Of a stretch of 64,000 bases of DNA, positions 49,780 to 59,766 are shown in pieces. Made by a program: the position numbers and the translations under genes. How positions within the stretch are numbered: the stretch's first letter is position 1; each line of letters starts with the position of its first letter. This DNA comes from Azoarcus sp. Aa7. GTDB lineage: Bacteria > Pseudomonadota > Gammaproteobacteria > Burkholderiales > Rhodocyclaceae. The notes under the pieces are model-generated. The model was not told where the DNA came from. It did no database searches and saw only the letters and a list, made by a program, of their open reading frames with translations. The DNA is taken from positions 1 through 64,000 of the forward strand of contig NZ_QVLR01000028.1 in assembly GCF_014822185.1 (NCBI RefSeq), written 5' to 3'.

Positions 49780-49808
49780 GGAACTTCGGCATCGTGCGGA
49801 TGCCGAAC
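49780..49808 (+). promoter_or_regulatory. candidate ECF promoter overlapping a palindrome, before msrP
   Basis: GGAACTT (49780-49786), the usual -35 of sigma-E-type ECF factors, is followed 16 bases later by CCGAAC (49803-49808). The same stretch holds a perfect 9-bp dyad: TTCGGCATC (49785-49793) and GATGCCGAA (49799-49807). It lies 31 bases before msrP. Either ECF-driven transcription or an operator/hairpin is possible. Confidence 0.4.
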
Positions 49809-49838
49809 GAGCAATCCTTCAACCCGTGACGTGACGCG

Positions 49839-50783
<945 letters not shown>

Positions 50784-50791
50784 ACCGCCCG

Positions 50792-51472
50792 ATGACAAAG
50801 ACCCCGTCCGCCGCCCAGCTCGCCGCGATCAAGGCCTTGCTGTTCGCACTGTGCCTCGTGCCGTTCGCGCTGTACATGCAGCGCTGGTTCGACGATGCGC
50901 TCGGCGCCAACCCGATCGAGGCGATCACGCGCGGCAGCGGCGACTGGACGCTGCGCTTCCTGCTCATCACGCTCGCCGTCACGCCGCTGCGCAAGCTCAC
51001 CGGGCTCAACTGGCTGCTGCGCCTGCGCCGCATGCTGGGCCTGTTCGCGTTCTTCTACGCCAGCCTGCACTTCACGACGTATTTCTGGCTCGACCAGTTC
51101 TTCGACCTGCAATCGATCGCGCACGACATCATGAAGCGGCCCTTCATCACCGTAGGCTTTTCGGCCTTCGTGCTGCTAGTCCCGCTCGCCGTCACGTCGA
51201 ACAACTACGCTATCCGGCGCCTGGGCGGACGCCGCTGGCAGTCCCTGCACCGCTCGGTGTACGCGATCGGCATCCTCGCGATCGTGCATTACTGGTGGCT
51301 GGTGAAGGCCGACATCCTCGAACCGATGATCTACGGCCTGATCCTCGCCGCCCTGCTCGGCATGCGCGGCTGGTGGCGCGAACAGGAACGCCGCCGTCAG
51401 CTCGCCGCGAGCATGCCGCGCCCGATGCCGGGCGGGAAGGTCATCCCGCTCGTCGCGAAGTCGTCGCGCTAG
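50792..51472 (+). CDS. msrQ: heme-binding membrane subunit MsrQ
   Basis: 226-residue inner-membrane b-type cytochrome of the FRD family that passes quinol electrons to MsrP. Five to six hydrophobic segments and histidines (ASLHFTTYFW, LHRSVYAIG, VHYWWL) suited to heme binding are present. The start ATG 50792 follows the msrP stop by eight bases. It converges on mog, nine bases away. Confidence 0.93.
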   Translation: MTKTPSAAQLAAIKALLFALCLVPFALYMQRWFDDALGANPIEAITRGSGDWTLRFLLITLAVTPLRKLTGLNWLLRLRRMLGLFAFFYASLHFTTYFWLDQFFDLQSIAHDIMKRPFITVGFSAFVLLVPLAVTSNNYAIRRLGGRRWQSLHRSVYAIGILAIVHYWWLVKADILEPMIYGLILAALLGMRGWWREQERRRQLAASMPRPMPGGKVIPLVAKSSR

Positions 51473-51481
51473 GGATGTGGC

Positions 51482-52072
51482 TCAGCCCTGCTTCGGCCGG
51501 ATCGCGTTCTTCGGCCGGAAAGCCTTGATCACCGCCTCGTCGGTCTCGACGTACGGTCCGCCGATGAGGTCGATGCAGTAGGGAATTGCCGCGAAAATGC
51601 CGACATGCGCGACCGAGCCGTCGGCCGCGCGCAGGCCTTCCAGCGTCTCGCGGATCGACTTCGGCTGCCCGGGCAGGTTCACGATCAGCGACTTGCCGCG
51701 GATCACCGCGACCTGGCGCGACAGGATCGCCGTCGGCACGAAGTTCAGGCTGATGCGGCGCATCTCCTCGCCGAAGCCGGGCATCTCCTTCTCGCCCACC
51801 GCCAGCGTCGCCTCCGGCGTCACGTCGCGCACCGCCGGACCGGTCCCCCCGGTCGTCAGGATCAGCGAGCACCCCACGGTGTCGACCAGATCGACCAGCG
51901 TGCGCTCGATCATCGGCCGTTCGTCGGGAATCAGCCGCGTCGCCGCGCGCCACGGCGAAGTCAGCGCCTTCGAGAGCCAGTCCTGCAGCGCCGGGATGCC
52001 CTGATCCTCGTAGGTCCCGTCGGAAGCCCGGTCGCTGATCGAGACCAGGCCGATGGTGATTTCGTCGCTCAT
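51482..52072 (-). CDS. mog: molybdopterin adenylyltransferase Mog
   Basis: Adenylylates molybdopterin before molybdenum insertion. The 196-residue product has the SxDRxSDGTYEDQG N-terminus and the TTGGTGPAVRDVTPEAT motif. The start MSDEITIGLV is at 52072, 16 bases after the darP stop. Its product is needed to mature molybdoenzymes such as the neighbouring MsrP, a functional link, although the genes converge. Confidence 0.95.
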   Translation of the reverse strand: MSDEITIGLVSISDRASDGTYEDQGIPALQDWLSKALTSPWRAATRLIPDERPMIERTLVDLVDTVGCSLILTTGGTGPAVRDVTPEATLAVGEKEMPGFGEEMRRISLNFVPTAILSRQVAVIRGKSLIVNLPGQPKSIRETLEGLRAADGSVAHVGIFAAIPYCIDLIGGPYVETDEAVIKAFRPKNAIRPKQG

Positions 52073-52088
52073 TGCGTTTCCCTGTCGA

Positions 52089-52667
52089 TCATTCGTCGGC
52101 GGCATCGTCGACCGCGGAGTCCTCTCCGCCACCTTTGCCCGCCCCCGCGTCGAGGTCGCGCAGGATGCGGAAAATCTCGCGGAACGCGCGCGGCGGCTTG
52201 TTCAGCTCGCGCTCCTTGAGCGCGTTGCGGCGCAGCGTGCGCAGCTGCTGGAAGTCGGCCTCCGGCCACAGCTCGCCGATCGCCTGCAGCGTCTTCTCGT
52301 CTTCGAGCAACTCGACGCGCAGACGCTCCAGCCGGTGCTGGCGTGCGATCTCCGCCTTCGAGATGCCGTTGAAGACATCCAGCTGCGCCTGGATCGGCGC
52401 AGGATCGGCGTTGCGCATCAGCTTGCCGACGTACTGCATCTGGCGCCGGCGTCCCTCGTGGCTGGTGATGCGCTTCGCCTCGCGCACCGCATCGGCGAGC
52501 GACTCGGGCATCGGCACCTTCTTCAGCTGGTCCAGCGACAGCGCCACCAGCTGCTCGCCCAGATCCTGCAGCGCATGCATGTCGCGTTTGCGCTGGCTCT
52601 TGCTCGGCGGCTCCGGAACGCCCGAATCGTCGTCCGGCAGCATCTCGTCGTGGTGGGCGTGGCTCAT
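52089..52667 (-). CDS. darP: ribosome-associated protein DarP (YjgA, DUF615)
   Basis: 192-residue basic helical protein of the DUF615 family, a factor in 50S subunit assembly in E. coli. Motifs include KSQRKRDMHALQDLGEQLV and GRRRQMQYVGKLMR. The start is at 52667, since a longer frame to 52730 lacks family support. It is divergent from pmbA, with about 60 bases between starts, the same arrangement as in E. coli. Confidence 0.92.
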   Translation of the reverse strand: MSHAHHDEMLPDDDSGVPEPPSKSQRKRDMHALQDLGEQLVALSLDQLKKVPMPESLADAVREAKRITSHEGRRRQMQYVGKLMRNADPAPIQAQLDVFNGISKAEIARQHRLERLRVELLEDEKTLQAIGELWPEADFQQLRTLRRNALKERELNKPPRAFREIFRILRDLDAGAGKGGGEDSAVDDAADE

Positions 52668-52728
52668 GAAAAGTACAGTCGGTAGGAACGGGGTAAGATT
52701 ATAGCCTTTGCTCAACGGTCTCCCGCCC

Positions 52729-54069
52729 ATGTCCGATCAAGGCTTCTCCTTTCCCTCCGACCGCCTGCAGGAAATCGCCAGCGACATCCTCAAGTTCGCA
52801 AAGAAGCGCGGCGCGTCGGCCTGCGAAACCGACGTCTCGGAAGGCTTCGGCCAATCCGCGACGGTGCGCAAGGGCGAAGTCGATACGATCGAGTACAACC
52901 GCGACAAGGGCATCGGCGTCACCGTCTACCTCGGGCAGCAGCGCGGCCACGCGAGCACGTCGGACTTCTCGAAGGCGGCCCTCAAGGCGACCGTCGACGC
53001 GGCGGTCTCGATCGCGCGCTTCACTGCGCCCGACCCCTGCGCCGGACTCGCCGATGCCGCGCTGATGGCCACAGACTGCCCCGACCTCGACCTGCACCAC
53101 CCGTGGCGCCCGAGCGTCGAAGAGGCCATCGCCGCCGCGCGCCACTGCGAGGACGCGGCTTTCGCGGTGAGCCCGAAGATCACCAATTCCGAAGGCGCCA
53201 GCGTCTCGACGCAGGAATCGCACTTCGTTTCCGCCAACAGCAACGGCTTCATGGGCGGCTACGCCAGCTCGCGCCACAGCCTGTCGTGTTCGGTCATCGC
53301 CGGCGAAGGCGACGCCATGCAGCGCGAATACTGGTACGACACGCGCCGCGACGCCGCCGAGCTGATGTCCGCAGAATCGGTCGGCCAGCGCGCCGCCGAA
53401 CGTGCGCTCGCGCGCCTCGGTGCGAAGAAGATCAAGACCTGCGAAGTGCCCGTGCTGTTCGACGCGCAGCTCGCCGTCTCGCTGATCGGCAACTTCGTGT
53501 ATGCGGTGAGCGGCGGCTCGCTGTACCGCAAGTCGTCCTTCCTGCTCGACAGCCTCGGCCAGCCCGTGTTCTCGCCGCTCGTGAATATCTCCGAGCGCCC
53601 GCACCTGCCCAAGGGCTTCGGTTCCAGCGCCTTCGACAGCGACGGCGTGGCCACGCACGACCGCGAAGTCGTCACCGACGGCGTGCTGCAGGGCTACTTC
53701 CTGTCGACCTACTCGGCGCGCAAGCTCGGCCTGCAGACCACCGGCAACGCCGGCGGCTCGCACAACCTCATCGTCAAGCCGGGCGACATGGACTTCGCCG
53801 CGCTGGTCAAGCACATGGACCGCGGCCTCGTCGTCACCGAACTCCTCGGCCAGGGCGTCAATTACGTCACCGGCGATTACTCGCGCGGCGCGGCGGGCTT
53901 CTGGGTCGAGAAGGGCAAGATCAAGCACGCGGTGGAAGAAATCACCATCGCCGGCAACCTGCGCGACATCTTCCGCAACATCGTCGCCATCGGTAACGAC
54001 GCGCTGCCGCGCGGCTCCAAACTGTGCGGCTCGATCCTCATCGAACGCATGAAGGTCGCCGGACGCTGA
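52729..54069 (+). CDS. pmbA: metalloprotease regulatory subunit PmbA (TldE)
   Basis: Partner of TldD (23294-24739). 446 residues. It lacks the HExxxH zinc motif, as expected, and shows the family signatures GFGQSATVRKGEVDTIEYNRDKG, GNAGGSHNL and GQGVNYVTGDYSRGAAGFWVE. The start at 52729 (MSDQGFSF) has only a weak Shine-Dalgarno. The pmbA-darP divergent pair is conserved in proteobacteria. Confidence 0.94.
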   Translation: MSDQGFSFPSDRLQEIASDILKFAKKRGASACETDVSEGFGQSATVRKGEVDTIEYNRDKGIGVTVYLGQQRGHASTSDFSKAALKATVDAAVSIARFTAPDPCAGLADAALMATDCPDLDLHHPWRPSVEEAIAAARHCEDAAFAVSPKITNSEGASVSTQESHFVSANSNGFMGGYASSRHSLSCSVIAGEGDAMQREYWYDTRRDAAELMSAESVGQRAAERALARLGAKKIKTCEVPVLFDAQLAVSLIGNFVYAVSGGSLYRKSSFLLDSLGQPVFSPLVNISERPHLPKGFGSSAFDSDGVATHDREVVTDGVLQGYFLSTYSARKLGLQTTGNAGGSHNLIVKPGDMDFAALVKHMDRGLVVTELLGQGVNYVTGDYSRGAAGFWVEKGKIKHAVEEITIAGNLRDIFRNIVAIGNDALPRGSKLCGSILIERMKVAGR

Positions 54070-54217
54070 GCGCCTCCGGCGCGTGACCGCCACCGCAGTC
54101 GTGGCAATTCCATCGTGCTGGGCTATGATTCGGCGCGCGATCCGGCGCGACTGCGTCGCATCCCGGATCATCTCAGCGTCATTGTCTCGGTTCCAGCACG
54201 CATAACAAGGAGAGATC

Positions 54218-55300
54218 GTGGAACGTCGCAAGTTTCTTAAAGGGGCCGGCCTCGCCGGCGTGCTCGCCAGCGGCACCGCACCGGCAATCGTCCATGCGCA
54301 GGAAAACATCCGCTGGCGCCTCGCCTCGAGCTTCCCGAAATCGCTCGACACCCTGATCGGCGCGGCCGAAGTGTTCGCGAAGAGCGTTTCCGACATGACT
54401 GGCGGGAAGTTTCAGGTCACCGTGCACGCCGCCGGCGAGCTCGTCCCTGCGTTCGGCGTCGTCGACGCGATCCAGCAGGGCACGATCGAGTGCGCCAACA
54501 CCGCCCCCTACTACTTCTTCGGCAAGGACGAGGCCTTCGCGTTCGACTGTGCAATCCCCTTCGGCATGAATGAACGCCAGCTCAACGCCTGGATGTTCGA
54601 CGGCAACGGCATGAAGCTGCTGCGCGAGTTCTACGCGCCATACAACATCATGAGCTTCCCGATGGGCAACACCGGCGCGCAGATGGGCGGCTGGTTCCGC
54701 AAGGAGATCAAGTCGGTCGCCGACTTCAACGGCCTGAAGTTCCGTGTCGGCGGCTTCGGCGGGCGCGTGCTCGCGAAGCTCGGCGTGATCTCGCAGAACA
54801 TCCCCGCCGGCGAAATCTACTCGGCGCTGGAAAAAGGCGCGCTCGACGCGACCGAATTCGTCGGCCCGCACGACGACCTCAAACTCGGCCTGTACCGGGT
54901 CGCGCCCTACTACTACTACCCGGCATGGTGGGAAGGCAGCGCCCAGACCACCCTGTACGTCAGCGCCAAGGCCTACAACGCGCTGTCGAAGGAATACCAG
55001 TCCATCGTGCGCAGCGCCGCTGCCGAGTCGCACGTCATCACCCAGGCGCGCTACGACGCACGCAACCCGCCCGCGCTCAAGCAGCTGATCTCCGAAGGCG
55101 CGAAACTCCGCCGCCTGCCGAAGGACGTAATGGACGCGGCATTCAAGGCGTCGCGCGAGGTCTATGCTGAACTCAACGACAAGAACCCGAACTGGAAGAA
55201 GATCTACGACGACTACTCCCGCTTCATGAAGGAGCAGTACCAGTGGTCCGCGATCGCCGAGAGCAGCTACGACCAGTACATGGCGGCGCAGAAGCTCTGA
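54218..55300 (+). CDS. TRAP transporter solute-binding protein DctP, copy 1
   Basis: 360-residue periplasmic binding protein of the DctP family with a twin-arginine-like signal (ERRKFLKGAGLAGVLASGTAPAIVHAQ). The motifs resemble the TakP group (PYYYYPAWWEGSAQ), which binds 2-oxo or monocarboxylic acids, so this is a guess at the substrate. The GTG start at 54218 has AAGGAG upstream. It is closely similar to copy 2 downstream (same length, no gaps by eye). Confidence 0.92.
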   Translation: MERRKFLKGAGLAGVLASGTAPAIVHAQENIRWRLASSFPKSLDTLIGAAEVFAKSVSDMTGGKFQVTVHAAGELVPAFGVVDAIQQGTIECANTAPYYFFGKDEAFAFDCAIPFGMNERQLNAWMFDGNGMKLLREFYAPYNIMSFPMGNTGAQMGGWFRKEIKSVADFNGLKFRVGGFGGRVLAKLGVISQNIPAGEIYSALEKGALDATEFVGPHDDLKLGLYRVAPYYYYPAWWEGSAQTTLYVSAKAYNALSKEYQSIVRSAAAESHVITQARYDARNPPALKQLISEGAKLRRLPKDVMDAAFKASREVYAELNDKNPNWKKIYDDYSRFMKEQYQWSAIAESSYDQYMAAQKL

Positions 55301-55504
55301 GTCGCCGGCCTCGGACGGGGGGCGGACCGCACCGGAACCCGCCCCGGGCGCGCGCGCGGTGACGGCGCGCAACCACTGCTGCGACGCAGTTCGCGCACGC
55401 CCCGCCGCCGTTTATTAGGGTTTTCCGCGGCTTTTTCGACCTACTCCGAACGAAGTACTCTCGGTGCCATTACAACCAGCAACAAACCTGAGAGGAGATA
55501 TCTC

Positions 55505-56587
55505 GTGGAACGTCGCAAATTCCTGAAGAACGCCGGTCTCGCCGGAATCATCGCTGCGGGCACGGCTCCTGCGATCGTCGGCGCACAACAGGCCATCCGC
55601 TGGCGTCTGGCGTCGAGCTTCCCGAAATCGCTCGAAACCCTCTTCGGCGGCGCAGAGACCTTCGCCAAGAACGTCACCGAAGCGACGGGCGGCAAGTTCA
55701 CCGTCAGCGTGCACGCCGCCGGCGAGCTCGTCCCGGCCTTCGGCGTCGTCGACGCGCTGCAGCAGGACACCATCGAGTGCGCGCATACCGCGCCCTACTA
55801 TTTCTTCGGCAAGGACGAGACCTTCGCGCTCGACTGCGCCATCCCCTTCGGCATGAACGCGCGCCAGATGGCCGCGTGGATGAACGAAGGCAACGGCATG
55901 AAGCTGCTGCGCGAGTTCTATGCCCAGTTCAACATCGTGAACTTCATGATGGGCAACTCGGGCGCGCAGATGGGCGGCTGGTACCGCAAGGAGATCAAGT
56001 CGGTCGCCGACATCAACGGCCTCAAGATCCGCATCGGCGGCTTCGCCGGCCGCGTGATCACCAAGCTCGGTGCCGTACCCCAGAACATCCCGGCTGGCGA
56101 GATCTACCAGGCGCTGGAAAAAGGCACCGTGGACGCCGCCGAGTGGATCGGCCCCTATGACGATCTGCGCCTCGGCCTGCACAAGGTTGCGAAGAACTAC
56201 TACTACCCGGCCTGGTGGGAAGGCAGCACGCAATTCTCGCTATTGGTCAACGCCAAGGCCTACAACGGCCTGTCGAAGGAATACCAGTCCATCGTGCGCC
56301 AGGCCGCCTCCGACGCCCACATCGAGGTACTCGCTCGCTACGACGCGCGCAACCCGACCGCCCTCAAGCAGCTCATCGCCGAAGGCGCCAAGCTGCAGCG
56401 CCTGCCGAAGGACGTCATGGACGCCGCCTTCAAGGCCTCGCGCGAAGTCTATGCCGAGCTGAACAGCAAGAATCCGAGTTGGAAGAAGGTCTACGCCGAC
56501 TACTCGCGCTTCCTCGCCGACGCCTACCAGTGGCAGGGCATCGCCGAAGGCAGCTTCGACCAGTACATGGCCGCACAGAAGCTCTGA
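55505..56587 (+). CDS. TRAP transporter solute-binding protein DctP, copy 2
   Basis: Tandem paralogue of copy 1, also 360 residues with a GTG start and the same MERRKFLK beginning. The ribosome-binding context AGGAGATATCTC is similar to that of copy 1. Roughly three quarters of residues look identical by eye. Differences fall in the ligand pocket region (PHDDLKLGLYRVAPYY versus PYDDLRLGLHKVAKNY). A hairpin at 56599-56623 follows before the membrane subunits. Confidence 0.92.
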   Translation: MERRKFLKNAGLAGIIAAGTAPAIVGAQQAIRWRLASSFPKSLETLFGGAETFAKNVTEATGGKFTVSVHAAGELVPAFGVVDALQQDTIECAHTAPYYFFGKDETFALDCAIPFGMNARQMAAWMNEGNGMKLLREFYAQFNIVNFMMGNSGAQMGGWYRKEIKSVADINGLKIRIGGFAGRVITKLGAVPQNIPAGEIYQALEKGTVDAAEWIGPYDDLRLGLHKVAKNYYYPAWWEGSTQFSLLVNAKAYNGLSKEYQSIVRQAASDAHIEVLARYDARNPTALKQLIAEGAKLQRLPKDVMDAAFKASREVYAELNSKNPSWKKVYADYSRFLADAYQWQGIAEGSFDQYMAAQKL

Positions 56588-56598
56588 TCTGTACCCGG

Positions 56599-56623
56599 AC
56601 GGCCCGCTTCGGCGGGCCGTTTG
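56599..56623 (+). terminator. intercistronic hairpin between dctP copy 2 and dctQ
   Basis: Perfect 9-bp stem 56599-56607 / 56612-56620 with a TTCG tetraloop, followed by TT. It probably limits read-through so that binding protein exceeds permease. Confidence 0.6.
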
Positions 56624-56721
56624 CACTTCCGCCGCAGGCTGCAGCACGGTAGCATCCGATCCCCGGCGAGCCCGGCCCAATGGCCGACGCTGTCGTCCCA
56701 CACGTTTCAGGCGAATACCCG

Positions 56722-57330
56722 ATGGGAACTCTGCTCAATTTGTCGAAATCGATTGACGCACTCAGCCGGCTCATCGGCAGGATCGTCATCTGGTTCATCT
56801 TTGCCACGGCGACCATCAGCGCATTGAACGCCGTCGCGCGCAAGGCATTCAACATCGGCTCGAACGCCTTTCTCGAAATCCAGTGGTATCTGTTCGCCGC
56901 CGTGTTCATGCTTGGCGCGGGCTATGCCTTCCTGCAAAACGCCCACGTGCGGATCGACGTCGTCGCGAACAAGCTCAGCCCCCGCGTGCGCAACTGTATC
57001 GACATCATCGGCATCATCGTCTTCCTGCTGCCGCTGTGTTACTTCATGATCAGCTTCTCGTGGCCTGTCGTGCACGCCGCCTATGTGTCGGGCGAAATGT
57101 CGTCGAACGCCGGCGGCCTGATCCGGTGGCCCGTTTACGCGATGGTGCCGGCCGGCTTCGGCCTCCTCGGCCTGCAGGCGATATCCGAACTGATCAAGCG
57201 CATCGCGTTCCTGACGGGCACGGGCCCCGACTGCCTCGCGCACAGCGGAACTGACGACACCGAAGATCACATTCACGCCGCAGTCGGCGATGCCCCCCCG
57301 AACAACGCTGCCGGCGAGTCCCAAAAATGA
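56722..57330 (+). CDS. TRAP transporter small permease DctQ
   Basis: 202-residue inner-membrane protein with four hydrophobic segments (WFIFATATISALNAV; FAAVFMLGAGYAFL; IIGIIVFLLPLCYFM; YAMVPAGFGLLGLQ). FLEIQWYLFAA is the DctQ signature. The start is at 56722 (MGTLLNLSKS) or at 56680. Neither has a strong Shine-Dalgarno. It overlaps dctM by four bases (ATGA). Confidence 0.9.
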   Translation: MGTLLNLSKSIDALSRLIGRIVIWFIFATATISALNAVARKAFNIGSNAFLEIQWYLFAAVFMLGAGYAFLQNAHVRIDVVANKLSPRVRNCIDIIGIIVFLLPLCYFMISFSWPVVHAAYVSGEMSSNAGGLIRWPVYAMVPAGFGLLGLQAISELIKRIAFLTGTGPDCLAHSGTDDTEDHIHAAVGDAPPNNAAGESQK

Positions 57331-59012
57331 TCGAATTCGTCTCCGCCAACATCGCCCCGATCATGTTCGGGGTGATCATCTTCTTCCTCCTGTCCGGCTT
57401 CCCGGTCGCCTTCTCGCTCTCGGCCTGCGGCCTGTTCTTCGGCTTCGTCGGCCTCGAACTGGACCTGATCCCTTCGACGCTGTTCCAGGCGCTGCCGCTG
57501 CGCGTGTTCGGCATCATGCAGAACGACACCCTGTTGGCGATCCCGTTCTTCACGCTGATGGGACTAGTCCTCGAACGAAGCGGCATGGCCGAGGATCTGC
57601 TTGAAACGGTCGGACAGGTGTTCGGCCCGGTCCGCGGCGGCCTCGCGCTCGCGGTGATCTTCGTCGGCGCCCTGCTCGCCGCGACGACCGGCGTCGTCGC
57701 CGCCTCCGTGATCTCGATGGGTCTGATCTCGCTGCCCATCATGCTGCGCTACGGCTACAGCCGCCCCATCGCCGCCGGCGTCATCACCGCGTCGGGCACC
57801 CTCGCGCAGGCGATCCCGCCTTCGCTGGTGCTGATCGTCATGGCCGACCAGCTCGGCCGCAGCGTCGGCGACATGTACAAGGGCGCGATGATCCCGGCCC
57901 TCGCGCTCGTCGCTCTCTATGCGCTGTTCGTCATCGGCCTCGCGATCTTCAGGCCCAAGATGGTGCCGGCCCTGCCCCCCGAGGCGCTCGCGTATCGCGA
58001 AGCCGACGGCAGCTCCGGGCTGCGCTCGCTCGGCGTCCTTTTCGCCGTCGTCACCGCGGTCTCCGTCGCCCTCGGCCAGAACTACGGCGCGGTACTCACC
58101 TGGATCGAAGGCAAGGAGGTCCTGCCGCCTGCGCTCGACGAATCCATCGTCGTCGCACTCACCTTCGGCACGATCTTCGCGCTGGTTCTCGCCCTCATCA
58201 ACAAGGGGCTCAGGCTGGGCCTGCTGTCGCGCATCGCCGAACGCGTCACCTTCGTGCTGATCCCGCCGCTGATCCTGATCTTCCTCGTCCTCGGTACCAT
58301 CTTCCTCGGCGTCGCGACGCCGACCGAAGGCGGCGCAATGGGCGCGGTCGGCGCGATGATCATGGCCGTGTCGCGCGGCCGCCTCGATTTCAAGACCCTG
58401 GTCCAGGCGCTCGAGTCGACCTCGCGGCTGTCGATCTTCGTGCTCTTCATCCTCGTCGGCTCGACGATCTTCAGCTTCGTGTTCACAGCGGTGGACGGCC
58501 AGATCTGGGTCGAGCACCTGTTCGATCGCCTGCCCGGCGGCCAGCTCGGTTTCCTGCTGTTCGTGAACACGGTGATCTTCTTCCTCGGCTGCTTCATCGA
58601 CTTCTTCGAGATCGCGTTCATCCTGATGCCGCTGCTCGGACCGGTCGCCGACAAGATGGGGATCGACCTGATCTGGTTCGGCGTGATCATCGCGCTGAAC
58701 CTGCAGACTTCCTTCCTGACGCCCCCCTTCGGCTTTGCGCTGTTCTACCTGCGCAGCGTCGCGCCGGCTAACGCCTACCTCGACCGCATCACGAACAAGC
58801 GCATCGAAGGGTTCAAGACCGGCGACATCTATCGCGGCTCGGTCGCCTTCGTGATCATCCAGATCTTCATGGTCGGCCTGGTCATTGCCTTCCCCGAACT
58901 CGTGACGGGTGGTCTCGACGAGAAGACCAAGGTCGACCTCGACACCATCCAGATCCAGCAGCCCGCTAGCGAGGGCGGCTGGGGTGAGAGCGGTGGGGGC
59001 GCATGGAAGTGA
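57327..59012 (+). CDS. TRAP transporter large permease DctM
   Basis: 561-residue membrane permease with ATTGVVAASVISMGLISLP, ASGTLAQAIPPSLVLIVM and the C-terminal LLFVNTVIFFLGCFIDFFEIAFILMP and TPPFGFALFYLRSVAP motifs. It is longer than the usual 425-450 because of an insertion of about 90 residues in the middle (near 200-300) that includes hydrophobic stretches. It overlaps the next gene by 10 bases. Confidence 0.93.
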   Translation: MIEFVSANIAPIMFGVIIFFLLSGFPVAFSLSACGLFFGFVGLELDLIPSTLFQALPLRVFGIMQNDTLLAIPFFTLMGLVLERSGMAEDLLETVGQVFGPVRGGLALAVIFVGALLAATTGVVAASVISMGLISLPIMLRYGYSRPIAAGVITASGTLAQAIPPSLVLIVMADQLGRSVGDMYKGAMIPALALVALYALFVIGLAIFRPKMVPALPPEALAYREADGSSGLRSLGVLFAVVTAVSVALGQNYGAVLTWIEGKEVLPPALDESIVVALTFGTIFALVLALINKGLRLGLLSRIAERVTFVLIPPLILIFLVLGTIFLGVATPTEGGAMGAVGAMIMAVSRGRLDFKTLVQALESTSRLSIFVLFILVGSTIFSFVFTAVDGQIWVEHLFDRLPGGQLGFLLFVNTVIFFLGCFIDFFEIAFILMPLLGPVADKMGIDLIWFGVIIALNLQTSFLTPPFGFALFYLRSVAPANAYLDRITNKRIEGFKTGDIYRGSVAFVIIQIFMVGLVIAFPELVTGGLDEKTKVDLDTIQIQQPASEGGWGESGGGAWK

Positions 59013-59650
59013 GGCCCACCCGCCTGTGCCTCGTGCGGCACGGCGAAACCGCATGGAATGCGGAACTGCGGCTGCAGGGGCACCTCGACGTGCCCCTGAA
59101 CCGGACCGGCGAGGCTCAGGCCGCGGCCACCGCGGCCAGCCTCGCCACCGTGCACTTCGCCGCCGTCTACAGCAGCGACCTGCAGCGGGCGCGCCAGACC
59201 GCCGCAGCGATCACCCGCAATCGCGCAGCCGCAGTCGAATTCCATGACTGCCTGCGCGAGCGCAACTACGGAGCCTTCCAGGGGCTGACCTACGCCGAGG
59301 CCGAAGCCCGCTTTCCGGACGACTATCGCCGCTTCAAGCAGCGCGACCCGCATTTCACCTTCCCGGGGGGCGGCGAAAGCCTCTCCGAGTTCGCCGGCCG
59401 CGTCGAGAGCATGCTCGCCGACCTCGCTTCCAACCACCACGGAGAGCAGGTCCTGATCGTCACGCACGGCGGCGTGCTCGACATCGTGCATCGCATGGCA
59501 GCCGGCAAGGCGCTCGACGCGCCACGCGACTTCGCCATCCCGAACGCCGCCCTCAACTGGATCGAATACGACGGCACGCGCTGGCACCTCGTCAGCTGGG
59601 CCGACAAGCGCCACCTCGACGGCGCACGCGACGAACTGCCGAACGCCTGA
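59003..59650 (+). CDS. histidine phosphatase family protein (GpmB/CobC-like)
   Basis: 215-residue phosphatase with the active-site LVRHGETAWN and VTHGGVLDIVHR histidines and YSSDLQRARQTAAAI, as in cobalamin-pathway CobC or broad-specificity GpmB/PhoE. The substrate is unknown. It begins 10 bases before the dctM stop, so it belongs to the same transcript. Confidence 0.88.
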   Translation: MEVRPTRLCLVRHGETAWNAELRLQGHLDVPLNRTGEAQAAATAASLATVHFAAVYSSDLQRARQTAAAITRNRAAAVEFHDCLRERNYGAFQGLTYAEAEARFPDDYRRFKQRDPHFTFPGGGESLSEFAGRVESMLADLASNHHGEQVLIVTHGGVLDIVHRMAAGKALDAPRDFAIPNAALNWIEYDGTRWHLVSWADKRHLDGARDELPNA

Positions 59651-59766
59651 CGCCGCACCTCCCCTGCACCGGGCCCCAGCGATCATTGCGGGCCCCGGCC
59701 TGCGTTTCATCCGCATTCCCCGTGCGTGCTAATATCCGCCTTTAATCACCCCTTCGAGACCGTTTC

